From positions 1 to 37,380 of the forward strand of contig NZ_POTY01000033.1 in the NCBI RefSeq assembly GCF_003236315.1: 37,380 bases of DNA, given 5' to 3'. Source of the DNA: Micromonospora craterilacus (GTDB lineage Bacteria; Actinomycetota; Actinomycetes; Mycobacteriales; Micromonosporaceae). Each line of letters begins with the position of its first letter. The first letter of the stretch is position 1. A program made the position numbers and the translations under genes. The notes beneath the pieces were generated by a model. That model saw nothing but the letters and a program-made list of their open reading frames with translations. It made no database searches and was not told the DNA's origin. Of this stretch, positions 1 to 7,575 are shown one piece after another.

Positions 1-798
1 GCCTGGGGCGCCGGGGCTGCCTGGGGCGCCGGGACTACCGGGCGGGCCAGACGGCCCAGGCGGCGCGGCGCACACGGGTGCGGTGATGACGTTGGTGTCG
101 AGGGTGATGGCGGCGGTTCGAGCCAGCGCGCGGCCTTGGAGAGTCGCGCCCGTGGCCATCGTGATCGACGCCTGGGCCATGATGGTGCCCACGAAGGTGG
201 TGCCCGTGCCGAGCGTCGCCGAACTGCCGATCTTCCAGAACACGTTGCAGGCCGAGGCGCCGTTGATGAGGACGACGCTGCTGTTCGACGCTGTGGTGAG
301 CGCGGAGTCGACCTGGAAGATGAACACGGCCTGGGGGTCGCCCTGGGCGTTGAGCGTCAACGGCCCGGTCAGCTGCGCGGCCCCGATTCGGTAGACCCCG
401 GGGTTGAGGGTGTTGCCGCCGAGTTCTGCGGGAAGGTTGGTGAACGGGGTCCGGCCGGCGGCGTCATTGAAGGCTGTGGTCAGGTCGTTCTGGGCTTGTA
501 GAGCGACTGCGTCGCCGAGGTGGATTTCGCCGCCGATGGTTGCCGTCTCGAAGCCCGACGCGGTGTTTCCTGGGTACCTTCCGAGGCTCTGGCCCAAGAA
601 GCTCGGGCCGGTGTTGGTGGGCTCGGCACCGGCCAGTATGGAGAAGTTGCCGGCCGTGCCCAGGCCCACCGGCGCGTCCTGCGCGTTGGCCGCGGTCGCG
701 TTGAGGAGCAGCAAGGTGGCGGCTACGGCGGCAACTGCGGAAGCCGCGAGCGTCGGCAGGGCCGCCCGCCGAAGGCGATGATTGGGTTTAACTGTCAC
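1..798 (-). CDS. Ice-binding-like (DUF3494) secreted protein with collagen-like tail, partial
   Basis: GTG start at 798 with GGAGG at 806-810; the frame stays open for 266 codons to the window edge, so the C-terminus is missing. Residues about 10-40 form an Ala/Leu-rich signal peptide ending near AANAQDAP. The next 200 residues match the ice-binding/DUF3494 beta-solenoid family: an LGTAGNFSILAG opening, a NTLNPGVYRI segment, and a VFIFQVDSALTT...VLINGASACNVFWKIGSSATLG...GTIMAQASITMATGA core. From about residue 247 the protein turns into perfect Gly-X-Y triplets (GPPGSPGAPG repeats), a collagen-like stalk. Family members are secreted or surface-attached; some bind ice, many have no proven ice activity. 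The stalk suggests display away from the cell surface. Function beyond the fold is inference. Confidence 0.88.
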   Translation of the reverse strand, partial: MTVKPNHRLRRAALPTLAASAVAAVAATLLLLNATAANAQDAPVGLGTAGNFSILAGAEPTNTGPSFLGQSLGRYPGNTASGFETATIGGEIHLGDAVALQAQNDLTTAFNDAAGRTPFTNLPAELGGNTLNPGVYRIGAAQLTGPLTLNAQGDPQAVFIFQVDSALTTASNSSVVLINGASACNVFWKIGSSATLGTGTTFVGTIMAQASITMATGATLQGRALARTAAITLDTNVITAPVCAAPPGPSGPPGSPGAPGSPGAPG

Positions 799-1255
799 AG
801 AACATCCTCCGTGGGTACTACTACTTGCAGGAGGCGTCCTCGCGAGTCGCGTCCTGCCCAAAGCGGCGTAGATGGGACATAGTGGTGCGCTTGACACCAG
901 ACCACATCAAACTTCGCAGAGTGGACAGAATGGAATAATTTGCAAGCATTCACGGTCGGAGCCGGACTGGGGAGCGCCACCACGCGTTGACGGGTCGTTG
1001 GAGGACCCGTCTCGGACGGCCACCCGGGCGGGACGGCCGTCCACCTCCTGTCGTACATCGTCGCCTGCGGGGTGTGTACGGGCCGATCTCGTCCGGTCAC
1101 GTGTCTCGGAGTGCTTGGCGAGCACGCGGCCCGGAAGCGGGCCGAGTTGGGCGACGAGGTAGCGGTGAAGCGGGAGATCATCCGCACCGTGGCCGACATC
1201 AAACTGTTGCGGCCGACAAGGGCGGCCGCCAGCCGTTCGGAGCGCATCGCCTGGA
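799..1255. other. Intergenic stretch without a supportable gene
   Basis: It holds the ribosome binding site and presumably the promoter of the minus-strand ice-binding-like gene, then about 400 bp where open frames on both strands read as Arg/Pro-rich shadows. One plus-strand stretch (about 1099-1200, reading GEHAARKRAELGDEVAVKREIIRTV in two parts) has protein-like composition and faintly recalls small actinomycete DUF6221 proteins, but it lacks a convincing start and runs out of frame. It is best read as decayed coding sequence next to the GNAT fragment. Confidence 0.4.
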
Positions 1256-1546
1256 GTGGACCCGGTAGCGCGATGGCTGGTGCCGGATCCGGTCGAGCGG
1301 CAGCACGTCTTTCACGGGCTGCTCGCGATGGAGGTCGACCACGCAGTGGAGTGGGGCCACGTCGACGTCGCGCTCGACATGACGGCCGTCGCCGTGTGGC
1401 ACCACCACCCGGTGGCGGAGGCGGCACCACTGTCCGACTACCACCTGAGCACCTTCACCGGCCCCGCCCTACCCCGGTTCCAGCAACGGCGAGCCAGCTC
1501 GCGCGTACGGTGGAACGGCAGACGTCGTGCAATACGCGCGAACTAG
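1256..1546 (+). pseudogene. Truncated GNAT-family N-acetyltransferase fragment
   Basis: From the GTG at 1256 the translation DPVARWLVPDP, then EVDHAVEWGHVDVALDMTAVAVW and DYHLSTFTGPALPRFQQ, follows the N-terminal half of a common actinomycete GNAT subfamily (in which DPVxRWLxPDP, an AVAVW strand and a GPxLxRF segment occur in this order). The expected first 20-30 residues before DPVARW are absent in every frame. After about 1486 the frame turns into unrelated Arg-rich sequence and stops at 1546, so the acetyl-CoA-binding motif is missing. Both ends gone indicates a relic and no enzyme. No partner copy is seen nearby. Confidence 0.6.
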
Positions 1547-1682
1547 AAGCGTTCCCGTGTCGATCGTTTGGCCGGCAGGTGCAATTCGAGATTAGCGAAA
1601 CTACGAGCTGACGTACGGGCGTTCGCGGACCGCGGGGAGCCCAGAACGGCCTTGCGAAGCGCCGGCCGGGGTGTCGCGGCGC

Positions 1683-2513
1683 TTAGGCCGCCACGTCCTG
1701 CTGGGAGACGGGATCGGCGGCACGGAAGGCGACGGCTGCGGCGACGCTTATGTCCTGCTCCGCCTTGAGGATCTTCACGAGGAGGGAGGCGCGGGCGTTG
1801 GACACCCCATGCCCGTTGTCGCGCATCGCGTCGGCCAGCGCATCCCGCGACAGCGACCGCCCGCTGCCGGCAAGCGTCGCGAGGGCGGATCGTGCTGCAG
1901 GAAGCAGGTGGGCCACGGTGCCCGCTTGAGCCGCCGCCGATTGCGAGGCCGGACCGGTGGACTGGTCGGCCCCGCCAGTCGTGGACGAGCCGGGGCGATC
2001 CGTCCGCTCGTCCGTTGCCGGCCCGGACGACGGTCCGCCGTCCGGGCCGGTCTGCGGGATCGTCCCCGAGTCGGGTGGACGATCAGTGGCCGTCCGCTGA
2101 TCGTCCCGGACCGTCCGCTGATCGTCTCCTCCGTGGTCGATCATGCTGAACAGGAGTTTGACCGAGACGAGCATGGACAGCGCTGGCCAGCCGGCGAGGG
2201 CCTTGCCGATCGGGTCGGCGCCGCCTACGGCGACGTTTGCGGCGAGGCTGGCCAGGGTGCCGACGACGAGCGCGACCCAGGGGATCCGGCCGGTCGGGCG
2301 TCCGGCGCGGCGTTGCGCGACGAGGTACAGGCTGGCAACGATCTCCAGCCCGTCGACGCTGACCGGGAAGGCGCATGCCTTCCATCCGGACTGGCCGTGC
2401 CGTTCGGCCAGCTCCATCATGTGGGCGAAGGAGATCGCGCCTGCGACGATCGCCAGAGCGCCCACGAACAGCGCGGTGAGAACCAGAAGCAGCGTGTCGG
2501 TACGGGTCTTCAT
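1683..2513 (-). CDS. DUF2637 membrane protein (conjugative-element cargo)
   Basis: 276 aa. The N-terminal ~105 residues contain the DUF2637 domain: hydrophobic helices at about 8-30, 50-67, 78-98 and 105-125, with the FAHMMELAERHGQSGWKACAFPVSVDGLE signature region between the first two (read here in two parts). Residues 125-200 are a polar Asp/Gly/Ser/Thr-rich linker with a repeated DDQRT. The C-terminus (about 215-265) is a small helical domain with GHGVSNARASLLVKIL, usual in these proteins. DUF2637 genes are carried mostly by actinomycete integrative conjugative elements and plasmids beside spd/tra/rep genes; here none of those follow, so this looks like a leftover piece. It overlaps the small gene upstream by ATGA. 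Biochemical role unknown. Confidence 0.85.
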   Translation of the reverse strand: MKTRTDTLLLVLTALFVGALAIVAGAISFAHMMELAERHGQSGWKACAFPVSVDGLEIVASLYLVAQRRAGRPTGRIPWVALVVGTLASLAANVAVGGADPIGKALAGWPALSMLVSVKLLFSMIDHGGDDQRTVRDDQRTATDRPPDSGTIPQTGPDGGPSSGPATDERTDRPGSSTTGGADQSTGPASQSAAAQAGTVAHLLPAARSALATLAGSGRSLSRDALADAMRDNGHGVSNARASLLVKILKAEQDISVAAAVAFRAADPVSQQDVAA

Positions 2514-2731
2514 CGGGTCACCTCCCGGGTTGGGGAGGCCGACGCGAGTAGTGCTGACAGGGCGTCGAGCACCTGCCGCGCGTCGTCGGTGGGGATGGAC
2601 AGGTGCGCGTCGCCCATCTGCACTCGCAGGAGGGGTTCACACGGCCACGGGGCACACGCCTCGGTCAGCCAGGCCGTGGCCTCCCATGCCGGCAGCCACA
2701 TGGCCGTAGTGAGCTTCAGTGGGACCGGCAT
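2510..2731 (-). CDS. Small protein co-transcribed with DUF2637 gene
   Basis: 73 aa from the ATG at 2731, ending in the ATGA that starts the DUF2637 gene, so the two are translationally coupled. The N-terminal half is Trp-rich (WLPAW, WLTEACAPWPC) and the C-terminal half is a helix with DDARQVLDALSALLAS. I recognise no domain. The coupling and conserved-looking composition support it as a real gene. No clear ribosome binding site is seen for the ATG, so an internal start is possible. Function unknown; the neighbour suggests conjugative-element cargo. Confidence 0.6.
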   Translation of the reverse strand: MPVPLKLTTAMWLPAWEATAWLTEACAPWPCEPLLRVQMGDAHLSIPTDDARQVLDALSALLASASPTREVTR

Positions 2732-2894
2732 CGACCGGTGTTCGCTGCCCGTGCCGGTCGGGCGGCCGTGAGGGGCGGCGGTGCATCGCGTGCGGTCACA
2801 TCAGGCGGGATGTGTTGTGGCGCAACGGTTTTCGGCGTTCGGCAGCGTTCCAGAATTTTCCTGGCTGCTTACGTTCACTGTCTACTGACGGTGG

Positions 2895-3764
2895 TCAGCC
2901 CTTCTCTACCGAGGTGCGGCCGAAGGAACGCCCGAGCCGGCCTACCTCGTCCTCCATCTGCTCGACCAACTCCGCGCCCCCGAACCGGGTGATCAAGGCG
3001 TCGGACATCCCGCTGAGCACCACCGGCCGCAGCGCCTGGACCAGGGCGATCGAGCGGGGCACGTAGACCTTGCGCCGGCGGCGCTCGATGCCGCGCAGCA
3101 GCGCGTCGGCGCACCGTTCGACGCTGACCACGGTGGACAGCGGCCAGGGCAGCTTGCGTTGCGCGTCCCGGAACGACGCCAGGTCGTCCCGGATGTCCCG
3201 GACCAGATCGGTGTCGATCCAGATCGGGTGGGCGGTGCCGACGGTCAACCCGCGCCGGCGGTTCTCCAGGCGCAGCACGTTGCCGAACTGCTCGACACCC
3301 GCCTTTGCCGCGCAGTACGCGGCCATGCCCGGCATGGCCGCGAAGGCCGCCGCCGACGAGACGATCAGGACGTGGCCCCGGGCGGCGACGACGTGCGGCA
3401 GCGTCGCGCTGACCGTACGGACCACCCCGGACAGGTTCACGTCGATGGTCCGCACCAGCGCGTCGACCGGCCCGGTCGCGACGGTGCCGAGGTTGGCGAC
3501 GCCGGCGTTGGCGACCACCACGTCGATGCCGCCGTACCGCTCGACGGTCGAGGCGACGGCGTCCGCCAGCCCGGCCTGGTCGGTGACGTCGCACTCGTAC
3601 CAGTGCCCGTTCAGTTCCTCGGCGACCTGCCGCAGCAGCGCGGGTTCCAGGCCGACCAGGGCGACGCGGGCGCCTCGGGCGGCGGCGGCCCGGGCCAGCT
3701 GGGCGCCGATGCCGCGGGCGGCGCCGGTGATCAGGATGGTCCGGCCGCGAAGGTCATACCGCAT
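2895..3764 (-). CDS. Short-chain dehydrogenase/reductase (SDR)
   Basis: 289 aa, classical-length SDR with a C-terminal extension. Visible motifs: cofactor glycine motif T13-G-A-A-R-G-I-G20, stabilising N86-A-G88, and the catalytic set S136/S137, Y150 and K154 (YCAAK). It should be an NAD(P)-dependent oxidoreductase of a small alcohol or ketone; substrate cannot be read from the sequence. No dedicated ribosome binding site lies directly before its ATG. Instead the stop codon of a 23-codon ORF overlaps it (see next entry), suggesting translational coupling. The C-terminal ~60 residues (ALITRFGGAELVEQMEDEVGR) are characteristic of the actinobacterial SDRs annotated with that extension. Confidence 0.92.
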   Translation of the reverse strand: MRYDLRGRTILITGAARGIGAQLARAAAARGARVALVGLEPALLRQVAEELNGHWYECDVTDQAGLADAVASTVERYGGIDVVVANAGVANLGTVATGPVDALVRTIDVNLSGVVRTVSATLPHVVAARGHVLIVSSAAAFAAMPGMAAYCAAKAGVEQFGNVLRLENRRRGLTVGTAHPIWIDTDLVRDIRDDLASFRDAQRKLPWPLSTVVSVERCADALLRGIERRRRKVYVPRSIALVQALRPVVLSGMSDALITRFGGAELVEQMEDEVGRLGRSFGRTSVEKG

Positions 3765-3825
3765 CGGCGTGCCCCAGGCTCCGGCGTCGGCCGTCGGCTC
3801 CGACCATGGTGGTGTCGATGTCCAT
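3754..3825 (-). CDS. Possible 23-aa coupling leader ORF upstream of SDR
   Basis: A GGAGG (3830-3834) sits four bases before an ATG at 3825 (a second ATG lies at 3828). The frame encodes 23 residues starting MDIDTTMVGADG and ends at a TGA that overlaps the SDR start by 11 bases. The SDR itself has no good ribosome binding site, so ribosomes loaded here could restart on the SDR. The peptide matches nothing I know. It may equally be the old 5' end of a longer gene. Coding is inferred only from the strong binding site and overlap. Confidence 0.35.
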   Translation of the reverse strand: MDIDTTMVGADGRRRSLGHADAV

Positions 3826-3866
3826 CATTCCTCCGCGTGTGCGGCTACGGCCCCCGTCCCCGAAGC

Positions 3867-3984
3867 CTAGGCCGGCAGCGACGCCCGGCGACGGGCGAGG
3901 CAGGCGCGCTCGGCGGCGTTGCCGGTGCGGACGATCGCCGCGTCGTACGTCCTCCGGCGCCACGGGTCAACCGGCAGTACTCGC
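3867..3984 (-). pseudogene. C-terminal remnant of an ECF sigma factor (DUF6596 / ECF42 type)
   Basis: Reading downstream of the TetR stop on the minus strand, one frame gives VDPWRRRTYDAAIVRTG followed by NAAERACLARRRASL and a TAG at 3867-3869. The pattern (Y-D-A-A, T-G-N-x-A-E-R-x-x-L-x-R-R) is the terminal helix pair of sigma factors that carry a C-terminal TPR-like extension. No start codon or sigma-2/sigma-4 domain is present, and the frame begins immediately after the TetR gene. I read it as the stump left by a deletion that removed the rest. Identification is by motif memory only. Confidence 0.45.
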
Positions 3985-3985
3985 G

Positions 3986-4618
3986 TTAAGGAGTGCAGAG
4001 CTGCGCTCGCAGCGTGTCGTAGGTCCATTGTTCCCATCGCTCGGGTGTCCAGCCGCGTTCGCGGACGAACAGCAGGTAGAGGGCGGTGCTCAGGAGTGCG
4101 AACAGGATGTCGGCCGCTGTCTCGGCGGTGATGTCGGTCCGTGCTCCTGGTTTCGTGACCAGAGCCTCGGCAGCGGCCAGGTGCACCTGGAGCCGTGGCT
4201 GTTCTCCGTTCGGCCAGAGCTGCGCGATTTCGGCGTCGGAGGCGGCGGCGGTGGCGACCATGTCGGTGATGGCCGCCGCCCGGTGCAGGATTTCACTGGT
4301 GCCTCGGACGTGTGCGCGTAGCAATGCGTCGGCGGTCTCGGCCGCTATGGCGTCGCGGAACCAGGGCCGGTTCATCGTGGCGATCGGTTCGTCGTCGCCG
4401 GCGATCGTCACGTCGACGAGTTCTTTGAGCAGCTTGCGCTTGTTGCCGAACACGAAGTAGATGGTCTGGATCGCGACCCCCGCGCGGTCGGCGACCTCCT
4501 GCAGGTTCGTCGCGCCGTACCCGTTGGCGACGAACAGATCGTGCGCGGCGTCGAGGATGCGTCGCCGTGTGTCCGCCGCCCGCTGGCTCCGCTTGGTCAT
4601 GTTCTTGACATCGGTCAC
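3986..4618 (-). CDS. TetR/AcrR-family transcriptional regulator
   Basis: 210 aa from the GTG at 4618; an internal ATG at 4600 (MTKRSQ) is an alternative. The N-terminal HTH is clear: RRRILDAAHDLFVANGYGATNL, then a recognition region with DRAGVAIQTIYFVFGNKRKLL. The remaining ~140 residues are an all-helical ligand-binding domain. No ribosome binding site precedes either start; a TATAG-like -10 lies only a few bases before the GTG, consistent with leaderless transcription. It diverges from the ABM/ABC exporter operon over an operator of three CTAGAG units, so it most likely represses that exporter and itself and is released by the exported compound (inference). Confidence 0.92.
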   Translation of the reverse strand: MTDVKNMTKRSQRAADTRRRILDAAHDLFVANGYGATNLQEVADRAGVAIQTIYFVFGNKRKLLKELVDVTIAGDDEPIATMNRPWFRDAIAAETADALLRAHVRGTSEILHRAAAITDMVATAAASDAEIAQLWPNGEQPRLQVHLAAAEALVTKPGARTDITAETAADILFALLSTALYLLFVRERGWTPERWEQWTYDTLRAQLCTP

Positions 4619-4631
4619 GGCTATAGCGTAC

Positions 4632-4666
4632 CTCTAGAGTCTCCCACTAGAGATGACTTCTAGAGA
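4632..4666. promoter_or_regulatory. Phased triple CTAGAG operator for the divergent TetR/exporter pair
   Basis: CTAGAG occurs at 4634, 4647 and 4660, exactly 13 bp apart. The first is inside the palindrome CTCTAGAG (4632-4639) and the third inside TCTAGAGA (4659-4666). The set fills the short gap between the TetR start (4618) and the ABM start (4678), so bound protein would block both promoters. It is the best candidate binding site of the adjacent TetR protein. Confidence 0.6.
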
Positions 4667-4677
4667 TTGGTTCTCAC

Positions 4678-4968
4678 GTGTCGGTGATCACCCTCACCCA
4701 GTTCACGATCGAACCCGGCGTCGCTGGCGCGCTACGGACCCGGCACACCGAGCTGGTTGCTGCCATCCGGTCAGCGACACCGGGCCTCGTCGAGGCACGA
4801 CTCGGAAGCGTCGACGAGCAGACCTGGGTCGGCATCTGGCGGTGGGACTGCGCCGAACACCTCCAGGCGGCCCGCCGAATCGCGCCGGACCTTCCGGAGA
4901 CCGCGGCGGCATTCTCGCTGGCCCGTGCGATCACCGCGGATGATGTGGCCGTCGTCGATGAGCACTGA
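4678..4968 (+). CDS. ABM-domain (antibiotic biosynthesis monooxygenase-like) small protein
   Basis: 96 aa from GTG at 4678. The sequence has the ferredoxin-like ABM pattern: an opening beta strand ([13 protein letters not shown]), a helix ([26 protein letters not shown]), then [12 protein letters not shown] and a second helix ([14 protein letters not shown]). Proteins of this fold are cofactor-free monooxygenases, haem-degrading enzymes or simply small binding dimers; the exact reaction is not visible. No ribosome binding site is evident and the start lies ~15 bases downstream of the operator, so the transcript may be leaderless. Its 3' end overlaps the ABC ATPase gene by 11 bases, marking it as first gene of the exporter operon. 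Confidence 0.75.
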   Translation: MSVITLTQFTIEPGVAGALRTRHTELVAAIRSATPGLVEARLGSVDEQTWVGIWRWDCAEHLQAARRIAPDLPETAAAFSLARAITADDVAVVDEH

Positions 4969-5947
4969 CCCGGTGCACGGCGACCTCGCGATCGAAGCGA
5001 CCGGTCTGGTCAAGATCTTCGGTGCCCACCGCGCTGTCGACGGGCTGGATCTGACCGTTCCCGCTGGCGGCGTGTTCGGCTTCCTCGGTCCGAACGGGGC
5101 CGGCAAGACCACCACCGTCCGCGTCCTGGCCACCCTGTTGCAACCGGACGCCGGCACCGCCCAGGTGCTGGGTCACGACGTCGTGCGCGAGGCCGACCGC
5201 GTCCGCGACCGGATCAGCCTGACCGGCCAGTTCGCCACGATCGACGAGGAACTCACCGCGTTCGAGAACCTCACGATCCTCGCCCGACTCCTCGGTTTCA
5301 CCAGAGCCCACGCCCGGACCCGCGCCGAGGAACTACTCGACGGATTCGGGCTCACCGAGGCCGCCGGCACCACCGTCAAGACGCACTCGGGCGGCATGCG
5401 CCGCCGGCTCGACATCGCCGCCAGCATCATCGTCACCCCGGACCTGCTGTTCCTGGACGAGCCGACCACGGGCCTGGATCCGCGCAGCCGCAACCAGGTG
5501 TGGAGCATCGTGCGCGCCCTCGTCAGCGAGGGCACCACCGTGCTGCTCACCACGCAGTACCTCGACGAGGCCGACCGGCTCGCCGACCGGATCGCCGTCA
5601 TCGACCGCGGCCGGATCATCGCGGCGGGCACACCCGCACAGCTCAAGGCATCGGTGGGCGCCGGAACCGTCCAGGTCCAGGTCCTCGACCCGGACCGCCG
5701 AGCCGAGGCCGCGCGCCTGCTGACCGACGCTCTCGGCGTCGCGGTCCAGACCGGTGCCGACGACGGGCTGCTGTCGGCCCGCGTCGACGACCCCGCGCGT
5801 GCCTCGCTCGCGCTCACCGACCTGACCCGGGCCGGCATCGACCTCACCACGTTCGCGCTCGGCCAACCCAGCCTCGACGAGGCGTTCCTGACCCTCACCG
5901 GGCACCACACCCAGGCCAGCAGCGACGCCAGGAAGAAGGCGACATGA
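4958..5947 (+). CDS. ABC exporter ATP-binding protein, DrrA family
   Basis: 329 aa from the ATG at 4958 (MSTDPVHG), which overlaps the ABM gene; longer upstream frames are shadows. Walker A is GPNGAGKTT, the signature region is [10 protein letters not shown] and Walker B is [12 protein letters not shown], followed by the H-loop region with TQYLDEAD in place of a His switch, as in daunorubicin-resistance DrrA proteins. The C-terminal ~90 residues form the regulatory extension of this family, ending [16 protein letters not shown]. It powers export of a hydrophobic small molecule together with the permease that follows, with which it shares an ATGA overlap. The substrate is unknown; TetR control suggests it is toxic or inducing. 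Confidence 0.93.
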   Translation: MSTDPVHGDLAIEATGLVKIFGAHRAVDGLDLTVPAGGVFGFLGPNGAGKTTTVRVLATLLQPDAGTAQVLGHDVVREADRVRDRISLTGQFATIDEELTAFENLTILARLLGFTRAHARTRAEELLDGFGLTEAAGTTVKTHSGGMRRRLDIAASIIVTPDLLFLDEPTTGLDPRSRNQVWSIVRALVSEGTTVLLTTQYLDEADRLADRIAVIDRGRIIAAGTPAQLKASVGAGTVQVQVLDPDRRAEAARLLTDALGVAVQTGADDGLLSARVDDPARASLALTDLTRAGIDLTTFALGQPSLDEAFLTLTGHHTQASSDARKKAT

Positions 5948-6780
5948 CCACGACATCGACGACGTCGCACGCGATCAATCGGGCTCTGCACGCCGCTGTG
6001 TCGACCCGGCCGCGGCCGCCGCGTGCCAGCCCGGTGTCGGCGTCCCTGGCGTTCGCGTGGCGCGCCCTGCTGAAGATCAAGCACGTACCGGAACAGCTCG
6101 CCGACGCGATCATGATCCCGGTGCTGTTCACCGTCATGTTCACATACCTGTTCGGCGGCGCCGTGGTCGGCTCGACCGGCGAGTACCTCCAGTTCCTCCT
6201 CCCGGGCACCATGGTCTTCGCGGTCCTGCTCATCACCGTCTACGCGGGCGTCAACCTCAAGACCGACATCACCACCGGCGTCGTCGACCGCTTCCGGTCC
6301 ATGCCGATCTGGCGGCCGGCCCTCATCGTCGGCGGCCTGATCAGCGACGCCGGCCGCAACCTCCTGGCGGCGGGACTCGTCCTCGCCCTCGGACTTGTCA
6401 TGGGCTTCCGACCCGAGGGCGGCGCATTCGGGGCCTTGCTGGCGGTCGCGCTCGTCCTCGCGTTCGCGTTCGGCCTGTCCTGGGTCTGGGCGACGCTCGG
6501 ACTGCTTCTTCGGACGCCGAGCGCCATCTCAGCGGTGAGCTTCCTCGTGCAGTTCCCGCTCACCTTCGCCAGCAACGTGTTCGTCGACCCGCAGACCATG
6601 CCCGGATGGCTGCGGACGGTCGTCGAGGCCAACCCGGTCAGCCTGCTCGTCGACGCCGTCAGAGGGCTGATGCACGGCACCGCCGAACCCGAACAGATCG
6701 GTGGCGTGCTCCTCGCCGCGGTCCTGCTCGTCGCGATCTTCGGCCCATTGACCATGCGCCTGTACCGCACTCGAACGTGA
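5944..6780 (+). CDS. ABC-2 type exporter permease, DrrB family
   Basis: 278 aa from the ATG at 5944 inside the ATGA shared with the ATPase gene. After a ~40-residue cytoplasmic N-terminus there are six hydrophobic segments, as expected for an ABC-2 permease. The family's conserved features are present: [18 protein letters not shown] in the first helix region, [18 protein letters not shown] between helices 2 and 3, and a [20 protein letters not shown] loop before the last helix, typical of DrrB-like proteins. It forms the membrane pore of the exporter. The final residues (MRLYRTRT) are a short basic tail, the usual ending. Confidence 0.93.
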   Translation: MTTTSTTSHAINRALHAAVSTRPRPPRASPVSASLAFAWRALLKIKHVPEQLADAIMIPVLFTVMFTYLFGGAVVGSTGEYLQFLLPGTMVFAVLLITVYAGVNLKTDITTGVVDRFRSMPIWRPALIVGGLISDAGRNLLAAGLVLALGLVMGFRPEGGAFGALLAVALVLAFAFGLSWVWATLGLLLRTPSAISAVSFLVQFPLTFASNVFVDPQTMPGWLRTVVEANPVSLLVDAVRGLMHGTAEPEQIGGVLLAAVLLVAIFGPLTMRLYRTRT

Positions 6781-6977
6781 CCCCCCACACCCGCCCGCCG
6801 CGACGGGCATTCGCAGTGATACTTCACCATCCAGACGGTCGAGGTGCTCGCCGCCGCGACCAGCCTCGCCCTGATGGCAGGCAACATCCGCGACGGCCTG
6901 CAACTCACCGCACGCCGCTGACCGCACCGCAACCACCGGGCCGCCCCACACCGCCCGTCCTCCTCGAAGGACAGACC

Positions 6978-7439
6978 ATGCACTTCGTCGTACAGCCGAT
7001 CGGCACCGTCCGCAACAGCCGCACAGACATCGCCGCCACCGATCACTGGGGAAGGGTGAGAAGCACCATCACCGTAGACCCGCGGTTCGGTGAAGACTGC
7101 CTGCTCGGCCTGGCCGACTTCTCACACGTCGACGTCTTCTTCGTCTTCGACCGAGCAACGGAACGGCCGAACTACCAGCCCCGCCCGCCACGCGGCCGCG
7201 CGGACCTGCCGCCGGTCGGCGTCTTCGCCGACCGCGGACCCCACCGCCCCAACCGCATGGGCATGACCACCTGCGCGATAACGTCGGTGAACGGCCGAGT
7301 ACTCGAAGTGCTCGGCCTCGACGCCGCGACCGGTACACCCGTCATCGACCTGAAACCGACGATGATCGAGTTTCAACCCACCAACGTCCGGCAACCGGAA
7401 TGGGTCACCCGCCTCATGGCCAAGTACTTCCTGCCATAA
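6978..7439 (+). CDS. TrmO/TsaA-like tRNA m6t6A37 methyltransferase family protein
   Basis: 153 aa from ATG at 6978, with GAAGGA a few bases upstream. It carries the UPF0066/TrmO fold signatures: [13 protein letters not shown] at the start, a long strand pair with [13 protein letters not shown], then the highly conserved [19 protein letters not shown] and [20 protein letters not shown]. In characterised members (TrmO) the protein methylates t6A at position 37 of tRNA using SAM. Here the N-terminus is shorter than the E. coli enzyme and there is no C-terminal extension, so it may be a divergent TrmO-like protein acting on another substrate. It follows the exporter by ~200 bp and its link to it is unclear. 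Confidence 0.88.
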   Translation: MHFVVQPIGTVRNSRTDIAATDHWGRVRSTITVDPRFGEDCLLGLADFSHVDVFFVFDRATERPNYQPRPPRGRADLPPVGVFADRGPHRPNRMGMTTCAITSVNGRVLEVLGLDAATGTPVIDLKPTMIEFQPTNVRQPEWVTRLMAKYFLP

Positions 7440-7575
7440 CCGTGGCTCCAACACCCCTCCACCCGCTGCCCGAACGGCTCCCCGCCGAATCGACAACCCG
7501 CCCGTGCCACGTACCGCCCGGAGCGAAGATCGGGAAGGATCGACCCGACGACCACGACGACAGGGAGGACTCCGC

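Noticed and set aside
872..1444. Several open frames on both strands around 0.9-1.4 kb
   Set aside because: Arg/Pro-rich translations with no domain pattern, typical of GC-rich shadow frames; only the short GNAT segment reads like protein.
6820..6921. Short frame reading YFTIQTVEVLAAATSLALMAG and ending NIRDGLQLTARR, between the exporter permease and the TrmO-like gene
   Set aside because: It looks like the C-terminal helix of a membrane protein, but it follows a stop codon, has no start and is too short to assign. It may be a relic; I cannot support it as a feature.
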